The notes beneath the pieces are model-generated. The model was not told the origin of the DNA and did not search any database. It was given only the letters and a program-made list of their open reading frames with translations. The position numbers were made by a program, and so were the translations under genes. From Pusillibacter faecalis (GTDB lineage: Bacteria; Bacillota; Clostridia; Oscillospirales; Oscillospiraceae), in assembly GCF_018408705.1 (NCBI RefSeq), contig NZ_AP023420.1, forward strand, positions 372,001 through 436,000: 64,000 bases of DNA, given 5' to 3'. Positions 7,874 through 16,126 of the stretch are shown here, piece after piece. Positions within the stretch are counted from its first letter, which is position 1. Each line of letters starts with the position of its first letter.

Positions 7874-9052
7874 TTAATGCCCCCGCCTTTCAACGTACTC
7901 CTTGATCCTCTTCACACCCTCCAGGATATTTTCATCGGAGTTCGCAAAACAGATGCGCAGATAGCCCTCGCCCATCTCGCCAAAGGCGGTGCCCGCAATG
8001 GTCATCACGCCGGCGTTCACCAGCAGTTCCTTAGAGAACTCCCAGGAGGAGACTCCAAAGTCCTTGATGTTAATGAAGGTACAGAAGGAGCCCTCGGTCC
8101 GGAAGGGCTTCATCCCTGGAATCTCCTTCAAGCCGTTGTACAGCAGGTCACGGCGGCGCTCATACTGGCGGCGCATATCCTCCACGCAGTCCTGAGGCCC
8201 ATTAATAGCGTCAGCGCCGGCCTGCATGGTGAAGATCGGCAGGCAGGAGGCCACCGCCTGTTGCATCTTGAACATATGCTTCATCAAATCCTTGTCCCAG
8301 CCAACCACATAACCAAGCCGCCAGCCAGTCATGGCGTAGGTCTTAGAGAGGCTGTTGACCACCAGGACCTTATCCTTGATGGACTCAATCTGGGCAAGAC
8401 TGAAATGCTCCCGGCCGTCAAAAATGATCTTTTCATAGACCTCATCGGAGATCACCATAATGTTGTGCTTTTCGATCACCTTTGCCAGAGCTTCACCGTC
8501 TGCCCGGTCCAGTACCGCTCCCAAGGGGTTGCTGGGATATGTAATGACAATGGCCTTGGTCTTGGGGGTGATGGCCTTTTCCAGGTCCTCCGCCTGCAGG
8601 CGGAAACCATGTTCTTCATAGAGCGGCACCCGAACCGGCACGCCGCCCAGAGTCAGGGTCTGGCCCACATAGCAGGTATAGGCCGGGTCCGGGATGATAA
8701 CCTCATCGCCGGGGTTCAGGATTGTCATCAGCGCCATGAAGATCCCTTCCACACCGCCGATGGTGACCATGACATTGTCCATGTCATAGGGCCGTCCAAA
8801 CTGCTTGGTATATTTGTTTGCCACTGCCTGACGCATGGCCGGAAGGCCCGGCTCCGTTCCGTACTTGGTCCGTCCCTCCCGCAGAGCCTGGATACAGCTC
8901 TCCTTGATGTGCTCCGGCGTTTCAAAATTGGGCTCGCCATTGCACAGGTTAATGGCACCGGGATAGTCCGCTGCCAAATCAAACATGGCACGAATGCCGG
9001 ACACCGGGTAATTCATGGTCAAATTTGATAAAAACTTGTTGGCACTCATCAT
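7874..9052 (-). CDS. PLP-dependent aminotransferase, class I/II
   Basis: A 392-residue fold-type I aminotransferase. The Schiff-base lysine lies in NSLSKTYAMTGWRLGY near residue 240; PDPAYTCY and YPSNPLGAVL near residues 120 and 175 bind the cofactor ring and phosphate. It resembles aspartate/aromatic-type aminotransferases (AspC/PatA group). The start at 9052 has a GAGGAGGAG SD; the upstream in-frame extension is arginine-rich and overlaps the preceding gene. It follows the deacetylase-fold gene by 19 bp. The amino donor and 2-oxoacid acceptor cannot be read from sequence. Confidence 0.9.
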   Translation of the reverse strand: MMSANKFLSNLTMNYPVSGIRAMFDLAADYPGAINLCNGEPNFETPEHIKESCIQALREGRTKYGTEPGLPAMRQAVANKYTKQFGRPYDMDNVMVTIGGVEGIFMALMTILNPGDEVIIPDPAYTCYVGQTLTLGGVPVRVPLYEEHGFRLQAEDLEKAITPKTKAIVITYPSNPLGAVLDRADGEALAKVIEKHNIMVISDEVYEKIIFDGREHFSLAQIESIKDKVLVVNSLSKTYAMTGWRLGYVVGWDKDLMKHMFKMQQAVASCLPIFTMQAGADAINGPQDCVEDMRRQYERRRDLLYNGLKEIPGMKPFRTEGSFCTFINIKDFGVSSWEFSKELLVNAGVMTIAGTAFGEMGEGYLRICFANSDENILEGVKRIKEYVERRGH

Positions 9053-9071
9053 CTTTCTCCTCCTCGTTTTG

Positions 9072-9917
9072 TCATCGAATCGGATGCGCCCTTCTAAAGG
9101 CGTCCGCCGCCTCAAAACCAGTCATAAACTCCACCGCATTGGTGTCCTGCATATGCTGTACAAACTCATCCAGCATCTTCATCCGCGCGGGACGGCCGAT
9201 GATCTGCGGGTGGCAGGTCAGCACAAAGCAGATATCAGAATCACCGCTCTCCCGCACCTCTGCCTGAAACTCCGCCAGCAGCGCGTCAAACTCCTCCTGC
9301 CAGTACTCCTTGACTGCGCTTAGAGGCTGCATACACTTTCCAGGTGTCCGGACGCTATAGAGCCAGAAAGCCGCATCGTCCAGAACCCAGTGGATGGGCA
9401 GCTCCACCAGCTTGGTCTTTCTGCCATTGACCGTCAAATACCGGATGCGCTCCGTGTCCATCATGTTACTGGAATATGCGATCTCCGGCAGATGCTGCTC
9501 CAAAATGTCCAGTGTATAAGGACTGAATTCCCACGCGGGAGAGCGGTAGCCCTTGGGCCGATAACCAACAACTTTTTCCATGATGTCGCTGCAGTCCAAG
9601 TACTCCTTCATTTCCTCGTCATAGCCGGACATATTGTCGGGATAGGTGTGGCTCCAGCTGTGATTGCCCAGTTCATGCCCCTCCGCGTCCATCTGACGCA
9701 CCATATCCGGATATTCGTCCACGGTAAAACCCGGGACAAAAAACGTCGCGTGAATTCCATGTTTTCTGAGCATGCTCAAAATGCGGGGCACGCCGCTCTC
9801 CGGGCCATATCTCCCCTGGGACAGAATGACTGGCCGTTCAGCATTTTTCGGGTCCCGGCAGCGCCACAGGCATTCTCCGTCCACATCGAACGTCAGCAGT
9901 ACAGGCATCTTCTTCAT
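9072..9917 (-). CDS. Polysaccharide deacetylase-fold (NodB) hydrolase, cytosolic
   Basis: A 281-residue NodB-fold protein. Motif 1 TFDVDGE gives the catalytic base and metal Asp; motif 2 HELGNHSWSH gives the two metal His; motif 3 RSPAW follows. There is no signal peptide or membrane anchor, which fits the PuuE-like group that acts on small molecules (for instance cyclic ureides) more than on cell wall. It is the first gene of the unit that continues with the aminotransferase, flavoprotein and amino acid symporter, so a role in releasing an amino compound is plausible (inference). Its SD is AAGGAAGG, and a sigma-A-like promoter with a LysR-type operator lies 110-180 bp upstream. Confidence 0.82.
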   Translation of the reverse strand: MKKMPVLLTFDVDGECLWRCRDPKNAERPVILSQGRYGPESGVPRILSMLRKHGIHATFFVPGFTVDEYPDMVRQMDAEGHELGNHSWSHTYPDNMSGYDEEMKEYLDCSDIMEKVVGYRPKGYRSPAWEFSPYTLDILEQHLPEIAYSSNMMDTERIRYLTVNGRKTKLVELPIHWVLDDAAFWLYSVRTPGKCMQPLSAVKEYWQEEFDALLAEFQAEVRESGDSDICFVLTCHPQIIGRPARMKMLDEFVQHMQDTNAVEFMTGFEAADAFRRAHPIR

Positions 9918-10029
9918 ATGTTTCCTTCCTTTCAGGTGAAATACACATACGGGTCGAGCTGCGTTTTCGCCAAAATTCGCGCCCGATTTTGTCTATAACG
10001 CACAAATATTTTCTTTCTTATTTATACGC

Positions 10030-10059
10030 ATCATATCATAATGCCTATTAAATTTGTAA
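10030..10059 (-). promoter_or_regulatory. Predicted promoter of the hydrolase-aminotransferase-agcS operon
   Basis: On the minus strand TTACAA (10059-10054) and TATGAT (10035-10030) are separated by 18 bp. Transcription would start near 10023, leaving a leader of about 105 nt before the ATG at 9917. A second TATGAT overlaps five bases upstream but at poor spacing. Confidence 0.55.
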
Positions 10060-10077
10060 TCCCGCTTTCTTAGCGCC

Positions 10078-10098
10078 GTTATAACCAGTGGTTATAAC
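10078..10098. promoter_or_regulatory. Perfect 21-bp palindrome, probable LysR operator
   Basis: Two perfect 10-bp arms (GTTATAACCA and TGGTTATAAC) flank a single central G. The palindrome contains the T-N11-A pattern typical of LysR-type regulators. Its centre is about 65 bp upstream of the predicted start of the operon at 9917, the usual place for the high-affinity site of LysR activators. The lysR gene ends 196 bp away. Confidence 0.65.
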
Positions 10099-10144
10099 AA
10101 TCTCCTTAAATGAAAACCACCTCTTTACTCCCTCAAAAATGAAA

Positions 10145-10170
10145 GCCACCTCTCCAGATAGAGAGGCGGC
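10145..10170 (-). terminator. Probable terminator of lysR
   Basis: A 10-bp stem (GCCACCTCTC with GAGAGGCGGC, one G-T type mismatch) with a 6-nt loop. On the minus strand it is followed by TTTCATTTTT. It lies 124 bp after the lysR stop. The 9918-10293 gap holds this hairpin, the palindrome and the promoter, and no gene. Confidence 0.6.
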
Positions 10171-10293
10171 TATGCTACAAAAATGATATTTGCAGGCCCT
10201 TAAAAATTACTATATATGAATCACCTATCAGCCAACCCATAGCAGTTACCGGCAGCTTTTACAGTCACTGAACAAAAATATATCCGCTCTTTT

Positions 10294-11235
10294 TTAAAAA
10301 GGCAGCGGCTTGTCTTTTTCATGAATCAGCGTCTGTAAAACGTGGATAAAGCGCGCCGCATATGGATGCGGCGGGTTCCCCTTCAGACGTACGCAGTAAA
10401 TATTCCAGGCAGCTCCATCTCCTCTGATGGGAATTGTCACCAGATCCGGATGAAATTCTGTGACATAATGGGCTGTAATCCCTAGAAAAACCGCATCTGT
10501 TCTGGAAAGAACATCGTAGAGCGTACAGCGGTTATTGGTAAAGATATTTTTCTCAAACTTTTCATAACTGGCAAACGGCTGTGTAGCGTCGTAGTTACAG
10601 TACTCTGTCATTTTGCTGGTGGTACGAACTTGAGGATATGCATAGATATCCTCTATGGAAAAAGATTCTCTCTGCGCCAGCGGATGACTCTTTCGGAACG
10701 TCACACAGGAATAGGCCCGGAACAAAAAAATATGCTCCATATTTCTGGCCTCCAACCGTTTTTTCCATGCCTCTTCATCTGCGTTTTTTACATGGATAAA
10801 GCCAAGATCAGCTCTGCGACCAAATACATCCTGCACGACATCCGCATTTCCGCTCTCATTGATATACAGGGAAAAACGGGAGTGCTTGTGCAGCTCCTGC
10901 TCATAAAACCGAATCACCGCTGCCGACATAAAAGAATACCGCCCGCTGGAAATCCGCAGCACTAGGGGTGGTTCAGTCTGGCCATGGGTGTGGCTGCTGC
11001 GAATCTGATTCCACTGGTCCACAATTTGTCTGGCGGCCATGATAAACCGTTTTCCCTCCGCTGTGCTGGTAATCCCCTTGGAACTCCGTTCAAACACCGG
11101 AAACCCCAGCTCTGCCTCCAGATCATGAACCGCGGAGCTGATGGCGGGCTGAGAGACAAACAGCGTCTGTGAAGCCTTGTTGATCGATCCGCATCGGTCA
11201 ACTTCCAAAATGTATTCAAGCTGTCGAAAATTCAT
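10294..11235 (-). CDS. LysR-family transcriptional regulator
   Basis: A 313-residue LysR-type regulator. The N-terminal winged helix-turn-helix is clear: MNFRQLEYILEVDRCGSINKASQTLFVSQPAISSAVHDLE. A periplasmic-binding-like effector domain follows from about residue 90. The ATG has an AGAAGGATAT SD. It is encoded just upstream of, and on the same strand as, the hydrolase-aminotransferase-agcS operon, whose promoter region carries a perfect LysR-type palindrome, so it most likely controls that operon. The effector is unknown. Confidence 0.9.
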   Translation of the reverse strand: MNFRQLEYILEVDRCGSINKASQTLFVSQPAISSAVHDLEAELGFPVFERSSKGITSTAEGKRFIMAARQIVDQWNQIRSSHTHGQTEPPLVLRISSGRYSFMSAAVIRFYEQELHKHSRFSLYINESGNADVVQDVFGRRADLGFIHVKNADEEAWKKRLEARNMEHIFLFRAYSCVTFRKSHPLAQRESFSIEDIYAYPQVRTTSKMTEYCNYDATQPFASYEKFEKNIFTNNRCTLYDVLSRTDAVFLGITAHYVTEFHPDLVTIPIRGDGAAWNIYCVRLKGNPPHPYAARFIHVLQTLIHEKDKPLPF

Positions 11236-11383
11236 ATCCTTCTCTCCCCTTCTCTCCTACTGGCATTCCCCCGGCTCCTCCTAGGGCGTGAACTCCTGGT
11301 ATGCCTTAGTCTTCTACGATTTTCCTTCCCGTTTCTATGTCTTATCAAGCGGGTCAAACCGCAAAAAGTGAGCCATTGTGATT

Positions 11384-11412
11384 ATTTTAGCAAAAATCTC
11401 CGCCATACACAA
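11384..11412 (-). promoter_or_regulatory. Predicted promoter of lysR
   Basis: On the minus strand TTGTGT (11412-11407) and TAAAAT (11389-11384) are 17 bp apart. The transcript would begin near 11377 with a leader of about 140 nt. The 11236-11629 gap holds this promoter and the spoIVB terminator; no gene is seen. Confidence 0.5.
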
Positions 11413-11464
11413 GTTCAAAATCTGGTAAATACGCCAGTCTTCTGTGATGGTTGTGGAAAAAGTG

Positions 11465-11494
11465 CCCGGCTCTCCCACCCTTGGGAGAACCGGG
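11465..11494 (-). terminator. Terminator after spoIVB
   Basis: A 13-bp stem with one mismatch (CCCGGCTCTCCCA / TGGGAGAACCGGG) and a 4-nt loop. On the minus strand the hairpin is followed by ACTTTTTCC. It lies about 135 bp beyond the spoIVB stop. Confidence 0.75.
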
Positions 11495-11629
11495 CCCAGT
11501 CCATCTGCGTTTCAAAAGCTGCCGCAAATTGTATTTCTCAAATCAGGGCTATGGTTCGTGCAGCACGCAATGGCACGCGGCATATTTTTAATAAAATTTC
11601 CACATCCTTATAACAGTGGACACGGTGCC

Positions 11630-12679
11630 TTACGCGACGCTTTCAGCTGTTGCAAGCATTCTCTGAATGGAGATTCCATATCCCTTTTGGGGGCTGTTCA
11701 GCAGCACATGGGTCACAGCGCCTACCAACTGTCCGTCTTGCAGGATTGGGCTTCCACTCATCCCCTGGACAATTCCTCCGGTAGCGGAAATCAAATCAGG
11801 GTCCTTAACGGAAATTACCATATCTCGCCCATCGGAGCCAGTGGACGTCACGCTGACAATTTCAATATCAAATTCCTCCACGGTGTCCCCTTGCACATTG
11901 CTTCGTATGACCGCCGGTCCTGTTTGAGCTCTGCCAACGGGGACCGCGTCCCCAAGCACCGGGCTGTAGTCATCGGCCTCCAAGATGCCGAAAATTCCGT
12001 TGCTGGTGTTCGCGTAGAGATCACCCAAATCGCCGGTCAAATCAAAATCGCCTCTCAGCTCCCCAGCAGCGCCGCTTTCTCCCTTTTTGACGGCTTTGAC
12101 CGTTGAAGGCAAAATGGAACCGTTGGAAAAAGGCATCAGCTGTGCAGTATCCACATCCGCAATTCCATGACCCAGCGCACCAAAGGCGCCTGTGGCCGGG
12201 TCATAGTAGGTCATGGTACCGATCCCAGCCATACTATCCCGAATCCAAGCACCAATCCCATAGACTCCCCGCTCATTTTGCTCTGGCTCCACGGAGAGTG
12301 TCACGCTGCTGCCATCCCGCTTCACCTGCAGGTCTGTGGTCTCTCCGCCGCTCTTTTGCAGGAGCGACTGAAACTGTTCTGTGGAGGTCACGCTGTTGCC
12401 CGCGCACTTTACAATAACGTCTCCAGTCTGGAGTCCGCCGGCTTTGGCTGGAGTTCCTCCTTCGGAGAGCTTGACCACCACGACGCCACGGGAAAAAAGC
12501 TTGATGCCCACGGTATGACCGACCGGCACCAGCATACGGGTGTCTGTCATCTCAGCTGCGCCAGCCCCAACGGCGCCGCACAACAGCAGCGCCAGCAGCA
12601 ATGCCGTCCCGCCACGCAGCATCCGCTTTGCGCTTTGCGAAGGTTCATACAATGAAAAATCACCCCGTTTCAAAATCAT
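11630..12679 (-). CDS. spoIVB: SpoIVB serine peptidase (S55 family)
   Basis: About 349 residues. An N-terminal hydrophobic segment is followed by a PDZ domain (SEGGTPAKAGGLQTGDVIV) and the SpoIVB peptidase domain with the catalytic His in GALGHGIADVDT and Ser in QGMSGSPILQDGQLVGAVTH. In spore-formers SpoIVB is secreted from the forespore into the intermembrane space and triggers processing of pro-sigma-K. Start choice is uncertain: ATG 12679 is used, but a TTG three codons upstream and an ATG at 12622 are possible, and none has a clear SD. In Bacillus the gene is next to spo0A; here it follows ftsZ and has its own terminator. Confidence 0.92.
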   Translation of the reverse strand: MILKRGDFSLYEPSQSAKRMLRGGTALLLALLLCGAVGAGAAEMTDTRMLVPVGHTVGIKLFSRGVVVVKLSEGGTPAKAGGLQTGDVIVKCAGNSVTSTEQFQSLLQKSGGETTDLQVKRDGSSVTLSVEPEQNERGVYGIGAWIRDSMAGIGTMTYYDPATGAFGALGHGIADVDTAQLMPFSNGSILPSTVKAVKKGESGAAGELRGDFDLTGDLGDLYANTSNGIFGILEADDYSPVLGDAVPVGRAQTGPAVIRSNVQGDTVEEFDIEIVSVTSTGSDGRDMVISVKDPDLISATGGIVQGMSGSPILQDGQLVGAVTHVLLNSPQKGYGISIQRMLATAESVA

Positions 12680-12794
12680 CGCCGACAAATGCCGGCACGT
12701 TTATCATCTGCCAGCCGCAGCGAAATCACGCAAAGCAAAAACCGCCAACAGTCCCATGTCAACCTTTGCCTCTCTATATCTCCAGCGAAAAATG

Positions 12795-12826
12795 AAAACC
12801 CCGCAGGCAAAAGCCCACGAGGTTTT
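12795..12826 (-). terminator. Terminator after ftsZ
   Basis: An inverted repeat beginning AAAACC and ending GGTTTT with a G/C-rich inner stem. On the minus strand it is followed by TTTTCATTTTTC. It separates ftsZ from spoIVB. Confidence 0.7.
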
Positions 12827-12976
12827 CCAATATTTTATCAGAGCGGGAATCAAAGGAATGCTCTCCTCATTTTTACCACATCGCACTTCCCGCCGTACGG
12901 ATAACTCCTGCCATGTAGTACATGTCACTGACACTCTGAGGAGAAAGCTCCGTGCCAATCATCTTGATTATCAGCC

Positions 12977-14089
12977 TCAATCCCGCTTATTGAAAATTTT
13001 GAAAATATCATCAAAGGGGTCAGCTTCCTCGCTCTTCTCCACATCATCCTCCTTGAGGGGCATCGGTCCCGGCACAGCGGCACCTTCGTCCTCCGGAGTT
13101 TTACTGGATATCTTTGGAAGCGGCTCACCGGGCTGCTTATCAAATCCGGTGGCAATCACCGTGACTCGAATCTCATCATCCAATGTCTCATCGAACTGGG
13201 CACCGAAAATGGTAAGCGCGTCGGGGTGGACGGCAGCCTGCACCAAGCTGGCGGCCTGCTCCACCTCTTCCAGGCCAATATCCATGGAGCCGGTGACATT
13301 GATCAGCACGCCCTTGGCTCCCTCGATAGAGGTCTCCAACAGCGGGCTGGAAATCGCCATGCGGGCGGCTTCCTCCGCCTTACCCTTGCCGGCGGCCCGG
13401 CCCACGCCCATATGGGCCATGCCGGCGTTTTTCATGATGGCAGTTACGTCGGCAAAGTCCAGATTGATAAAGCCGGTATCCCGAATCAGATCGGAGATGG
13501 ACTGTACTGCCTGACGCAACACGTCATCCGCAATCTCAAACGCATTTGCAAAGGTAATTTTTTGATCCGTGGCATGCTTGAGCCGCTCATTGGGGATAAT
13601 GACCAGAGAATCAACCTTATCCTTCATCTCTGCAATGCCGGATTCCGCCTGCTGCATCCGGCGGCGGCCTTCAAAGCCAAAGGGCTTTGTGACCACGGCC
13701 ACGGTCAGGATTCCCATCTCCTTGGCAATCTCTGCCACAATTGGCGCGCCGCCCGTGCCGGTGCCGCCTCCCATGCCGGCAGTAATAAAAACCATATCTG
13801 TATTTTCCAGTGCCTTGGCGATCTGCTGGCGGCTCTCCTCCGCGGACTTGCGGCCCACCTCCGGGTCAGACCCCGCCCCCTGGCCATGGGTCAGCTTTTC
13901 TCCAATTTGAATTTTATAGGTAGCGCTGGATACATTCAGCGCCTGCTTATCGGTGTTCACTGCCACAAAGTCCACGCCCTTCGTGCCGGAGCGGACCATG
14001 CGGTTCACCACATTGTTGCCGCCGCCGCCCACGCCGATGACCTTGATATTGACAACGGTGTCAGGACCGGTCTCCAACCCAAATGCCAT
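12977..14089 (-). CDS. ftsZ: Cell division GTPase FtsZ
   Basis: A 370-residue tubulin homologue that polymerises into the division ring. GTP-binding elements are all visible: [13 protein letters not shown], the tubulin signature [13 protein letters not shown] near residue 98, and the synergy-loop region [11 protein letters not shown]. The linker is acidic and the protein ends in [14 protein letters not shown], which provides the usual C-terminal tail for partner binding. ATG 14089 has an AGGAGG SD. No ftsA lies between ftsQ and ftsZ. A good sigma-A promoter in front allows expression independently of the interrupted upstream cluster. Confidence 0.98.
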   Translation of the reverse strand: MAFGLETGPDTVVNIKVIGVGGGGNNVVNRMVRSGTKGVDFVAVNTDKQALNVSSATYKIQIGEKLTHGQGAGSDPEVGRKSAEESRQQIAKALENTDMVFITAGMGGGTGTGGAPIVAEIAKEMGILTVAVVTKPFGFEGRRRMQQAESGIAEMKDKVDSLVIIPNERLKHATDQKITFANAFEIADDVLRQAVQSISDLIRDTGFINLDFADVTAIMKNAGMAHMGVGRAAGKGKAEEAARMAISSPLLETSIEGAKGVLINVTGSMDIGLEEVEQAASLVQAAVHPDALTIFGAQFDETLDDEIRVTVIATGFDKQPGEPLPKISSKTPEDEGAAVPGPMPLKEDDVEKSEEADPFDDIFKIFNKRD

Positions 14090-14174
14090 AGTGGTGCCTC
14101 CTGCTATCATTTGTAGAAATGGGCGCAAATACCCACAGATTTATACAATATCCTGTGTAAAGATGCTCTTGTTC

Positions 14175-14203
14175 ATTGTATGACACTTTCTCGCTTTGGT
14201 CAA
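14175..14203 (-). promoter_or_regulatory. Predicted sigma-A promoter of ftsZ
   Basis: On the minus strand TTGACC (14203-14198) and TACAAT (14180-14175) are 17 bp apart. The transcript would start near 14168, about 80 nt before the ftsZ ATG. Confidence 0.7.
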
Positions 14204-14280
14204 GTGCCCCACAGCGTTTTCCTGGATTTTTTTCAAAAAATTCAAATCAGCTCCTGTTCCCAGTTGTCTCCGCGGCCCGT

Positions 14281-15063
14281 CTATCGGGTGCTCTGATCCA
14301 GATATACTCTGCCGTCTTCCCGGGTCATGTCAAAGGTGCCGGTCATATTGTCCTGGACGTAGTCGCTCTCAATCGCCATGCTCAAAATTTTCATCTTGGT
14401 GGCATAGTCCGCGCTGTAGGGCAGTTTTACGGTGAAACGCCCCAAGTAGTCCATTCGAATCACGGAGAGATCGTCCAGATGAATGCCATCCACCTCTCCC
14501 AGCATATCTGCCTCATCCAGCGCAGAGAGCAGGCTGAGCAGGCTTTCCTGCTGCACACTGAACTCACTGGCCAGGACGACCTCTCCCCCTACGGAGGGGG
14601 CCAGCAACGTACAGCCGGACACCACCGCGTAATTGGCAGCCGCCGACGCATCTGTCTGATCTACGATCTTGCCTCTGCCGCTCTTGCCCCCGGCGCTGAT
14701 CAGCCATGTGATGTTATCCTGCACCACCGCCACCGGCGCGGTGCACTCCCGCACCTCAATCTCCAGCGTATCCGGCAGGCGCTTGTGAATCCGGATTTCC
14801 TCAATATAGGGCAGCTTTTCTGAAATATTCCCTGAAGCGCTGTGTTTGTTCAGCAGCAGCAGATTGTCACCCTCCTGAATACCGGAAGCCGCCTGAATCT
14901 CCTGAGCCGTATAGCGGCCCTGGCCGCTGACCGCAATAGTGTCCACCCGGAAAAACAGCGTCAGCGCCGCGATGAGACAGCCGCAGATTGCCAACACGGA
15001 CAGCAGCTTATAGAGAAAGCCGGAGCTTCCCCTGCGTCGTCTTCGTTTTGAATATCTGCCCAT
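14281..15063 (-). CDS. ftsQ: Cell division protein FtsQ/DivIB
   Basis: A 260-residue bitopic membrane protein: a very basic cytoplasmic tail (SKRRRRRG), one transmembrane segment near residues 18-40, then a POTRA domain (FRVDTIAVSGQGRYTAQEIQAASG) and the FtsQ domain. It acts in the divisome with FtsL and other proteins. ATG 15063 has a GGTGGAAG SD. It lies directly downstream of the C-terminal half of murA; because of the inserted element its nearest upstream transcription signals now belong to the recombinase. Confidence 0.92.
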   Translation of the reverse strand: MGRYSKRRRRRGSSGFLYKLLSVLAICGCLIAALTLFFRVDTIAVSGQGRYTAQEIQAASGIQEGDNLLLLNKHSASGNISEKLPYIEEIRIHKRLPDTLEIEVRECTAPVAVVQDNITWLISAGGKSGRGKIVDQTDASAAANYAVVSGCTLLAPSVGGEVVLASEFSVQQESLLSLLSALDEADMLGEVDGIHLDDLSVIRMDYLGRFTVKLPYSADYATKMKILSMAIESDYVQDNMTGTFDMTREDGRVYLDQSTR

Positions 15064-15211
15064 GTTCTTCCACCTCATCCGCAAAAGACCTGCTTTCGCG
15101 GAAACCCTCCTTGATTGTACTTCACCTGCCAGGAAAAGTCTGTCGATTGCAAGATGTTGTAATCCCGGCAGTGGATTTTTCCGTCCTTCTCCGTCCGTCG
15201 ATCAGCCCGGA

Positions 15212-16126
15212 CTACTCAATTCGTTCGATCTCCGCGCCCAAGGCCCGCAGATCCCTCTCTATCCTCTCATAGCCACGGTCAATGTGTCCAATCTCCGCAA
15301 TGCGGGTCTCCCCCTCTGCCGCTAGCGCCGCAACACAAAGTGCCGCGCCGCCCCGAAGATCCGTACACCGCACCGGTGCGCCCCGCAGAGTCTCCACACC
15401 GGTCACTACCGCTGTGCGGCCGGACACCTGAATGTCCGCCCCCATGCGGGCCAGCTCATCTACATGCCGATAGCGGTTTTCAAAAATATTTTCCTCAAAC
15501 ACCGTCGCTCCCCGGCTGCGCAGCAGCGCCGCCATCAGGATGGCCTGCGCGTCGGTGGGAAATCCAGGATAGGGTGCGGTCCGCACAGGCCGAACCGCCC
15601 GTAGCCTGCGCCGGCAGACACACGCAATCCCTGCGCTGTCTGAAACAATGTCACACCCGGCCTCCCGCAGTACGGCGGTCACTGTGGCAAGATGCTGTTC
15701 CCTGGCCCCCTGCAGAAGGACCGTCCCGCCGGCAGCTGCCGCCGCGCATAAATATGTGCCCGCTACAATGCGGTCCGGCATCACTGTATACGTACATCCA
15801 TGGAGCTTGTGTCCGCCCTCAATCACCACGGTGGTGCTTCCTGCGCCGGATACCCGGGCTCCACAGGCGTTTAGAAAATTCTGTAAGTCTGTAATCTCCG
15901 GCTCTCTGGCAGCATTGCAGATGGAGGTGGTTCCCTCCGCCCCGCAGGCAGCCAGCATCAGATTCTCTGTGGCCCCCACAGAGGGCAGACTCAGCACAAT
16001 TTCCCTGCCCCGCAGCCGCGCTGCCCGACAGTGGAGCATGCCGCCGGTGTCATCAATCTCCGCTCCCAGCGTGCGCAATCCTGACAGATGCAGGTCGATG
16101 GGCCGCGGTCCCAGTTCACACCCACC
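15212..16126 (-). CDS. murA: murA, C-terminal part (residues 114-417 of the rejoined protein), no start of its own
   Basis: This open frame encodes the larger part of UDP-N-acetylglucosamine 1-carboxyvinyltransferase, which adds enolpyruvate from PEP to UDP-GlcNAc. It begins at the att core with GGCELGPRPIDLHLSGLR, containing the catalytic Cys and the conserved Arg of the PRP loop, and continues to the normal C-terminus HIDRGYERIERDLRALGAEIERIE. The last codons of the recombinase gene overlap it in another frame. Length from the Cys to the stop is 302 residues; joined to the N-terminal part at 25148-25504 it gives 417 residues, the usual MurA size. As it stands it is not expressible as a full enzyme. 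Confidence 0.93.
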   Translation of the reverse strand, partial: GGCELGPRPIDLHLSGLRTLGAEIDDTGGMLHCRAARLRGREIVLSLPSVGATENLMLAACGAEGTTSICNAAREPEITDLQNFLNACGARVSGAGSTTVVIEGGHKLHGCTYTVMPDRIVAGTYLCAAAAAGGTVLLQGAREQHLATVTAVLREAGCDIVSDSAGIACVCRRRLRAVRPVRTAPYPGFPTDAQAILMAALLRSRGATVFEENIFENRYRHVDELARMGADIQVSGRTAVVTGVETLRGAPVRCTDLRGGAALCVAALAAEGETRIAEIGHIDRGYERIERDLRALGAEIERIE

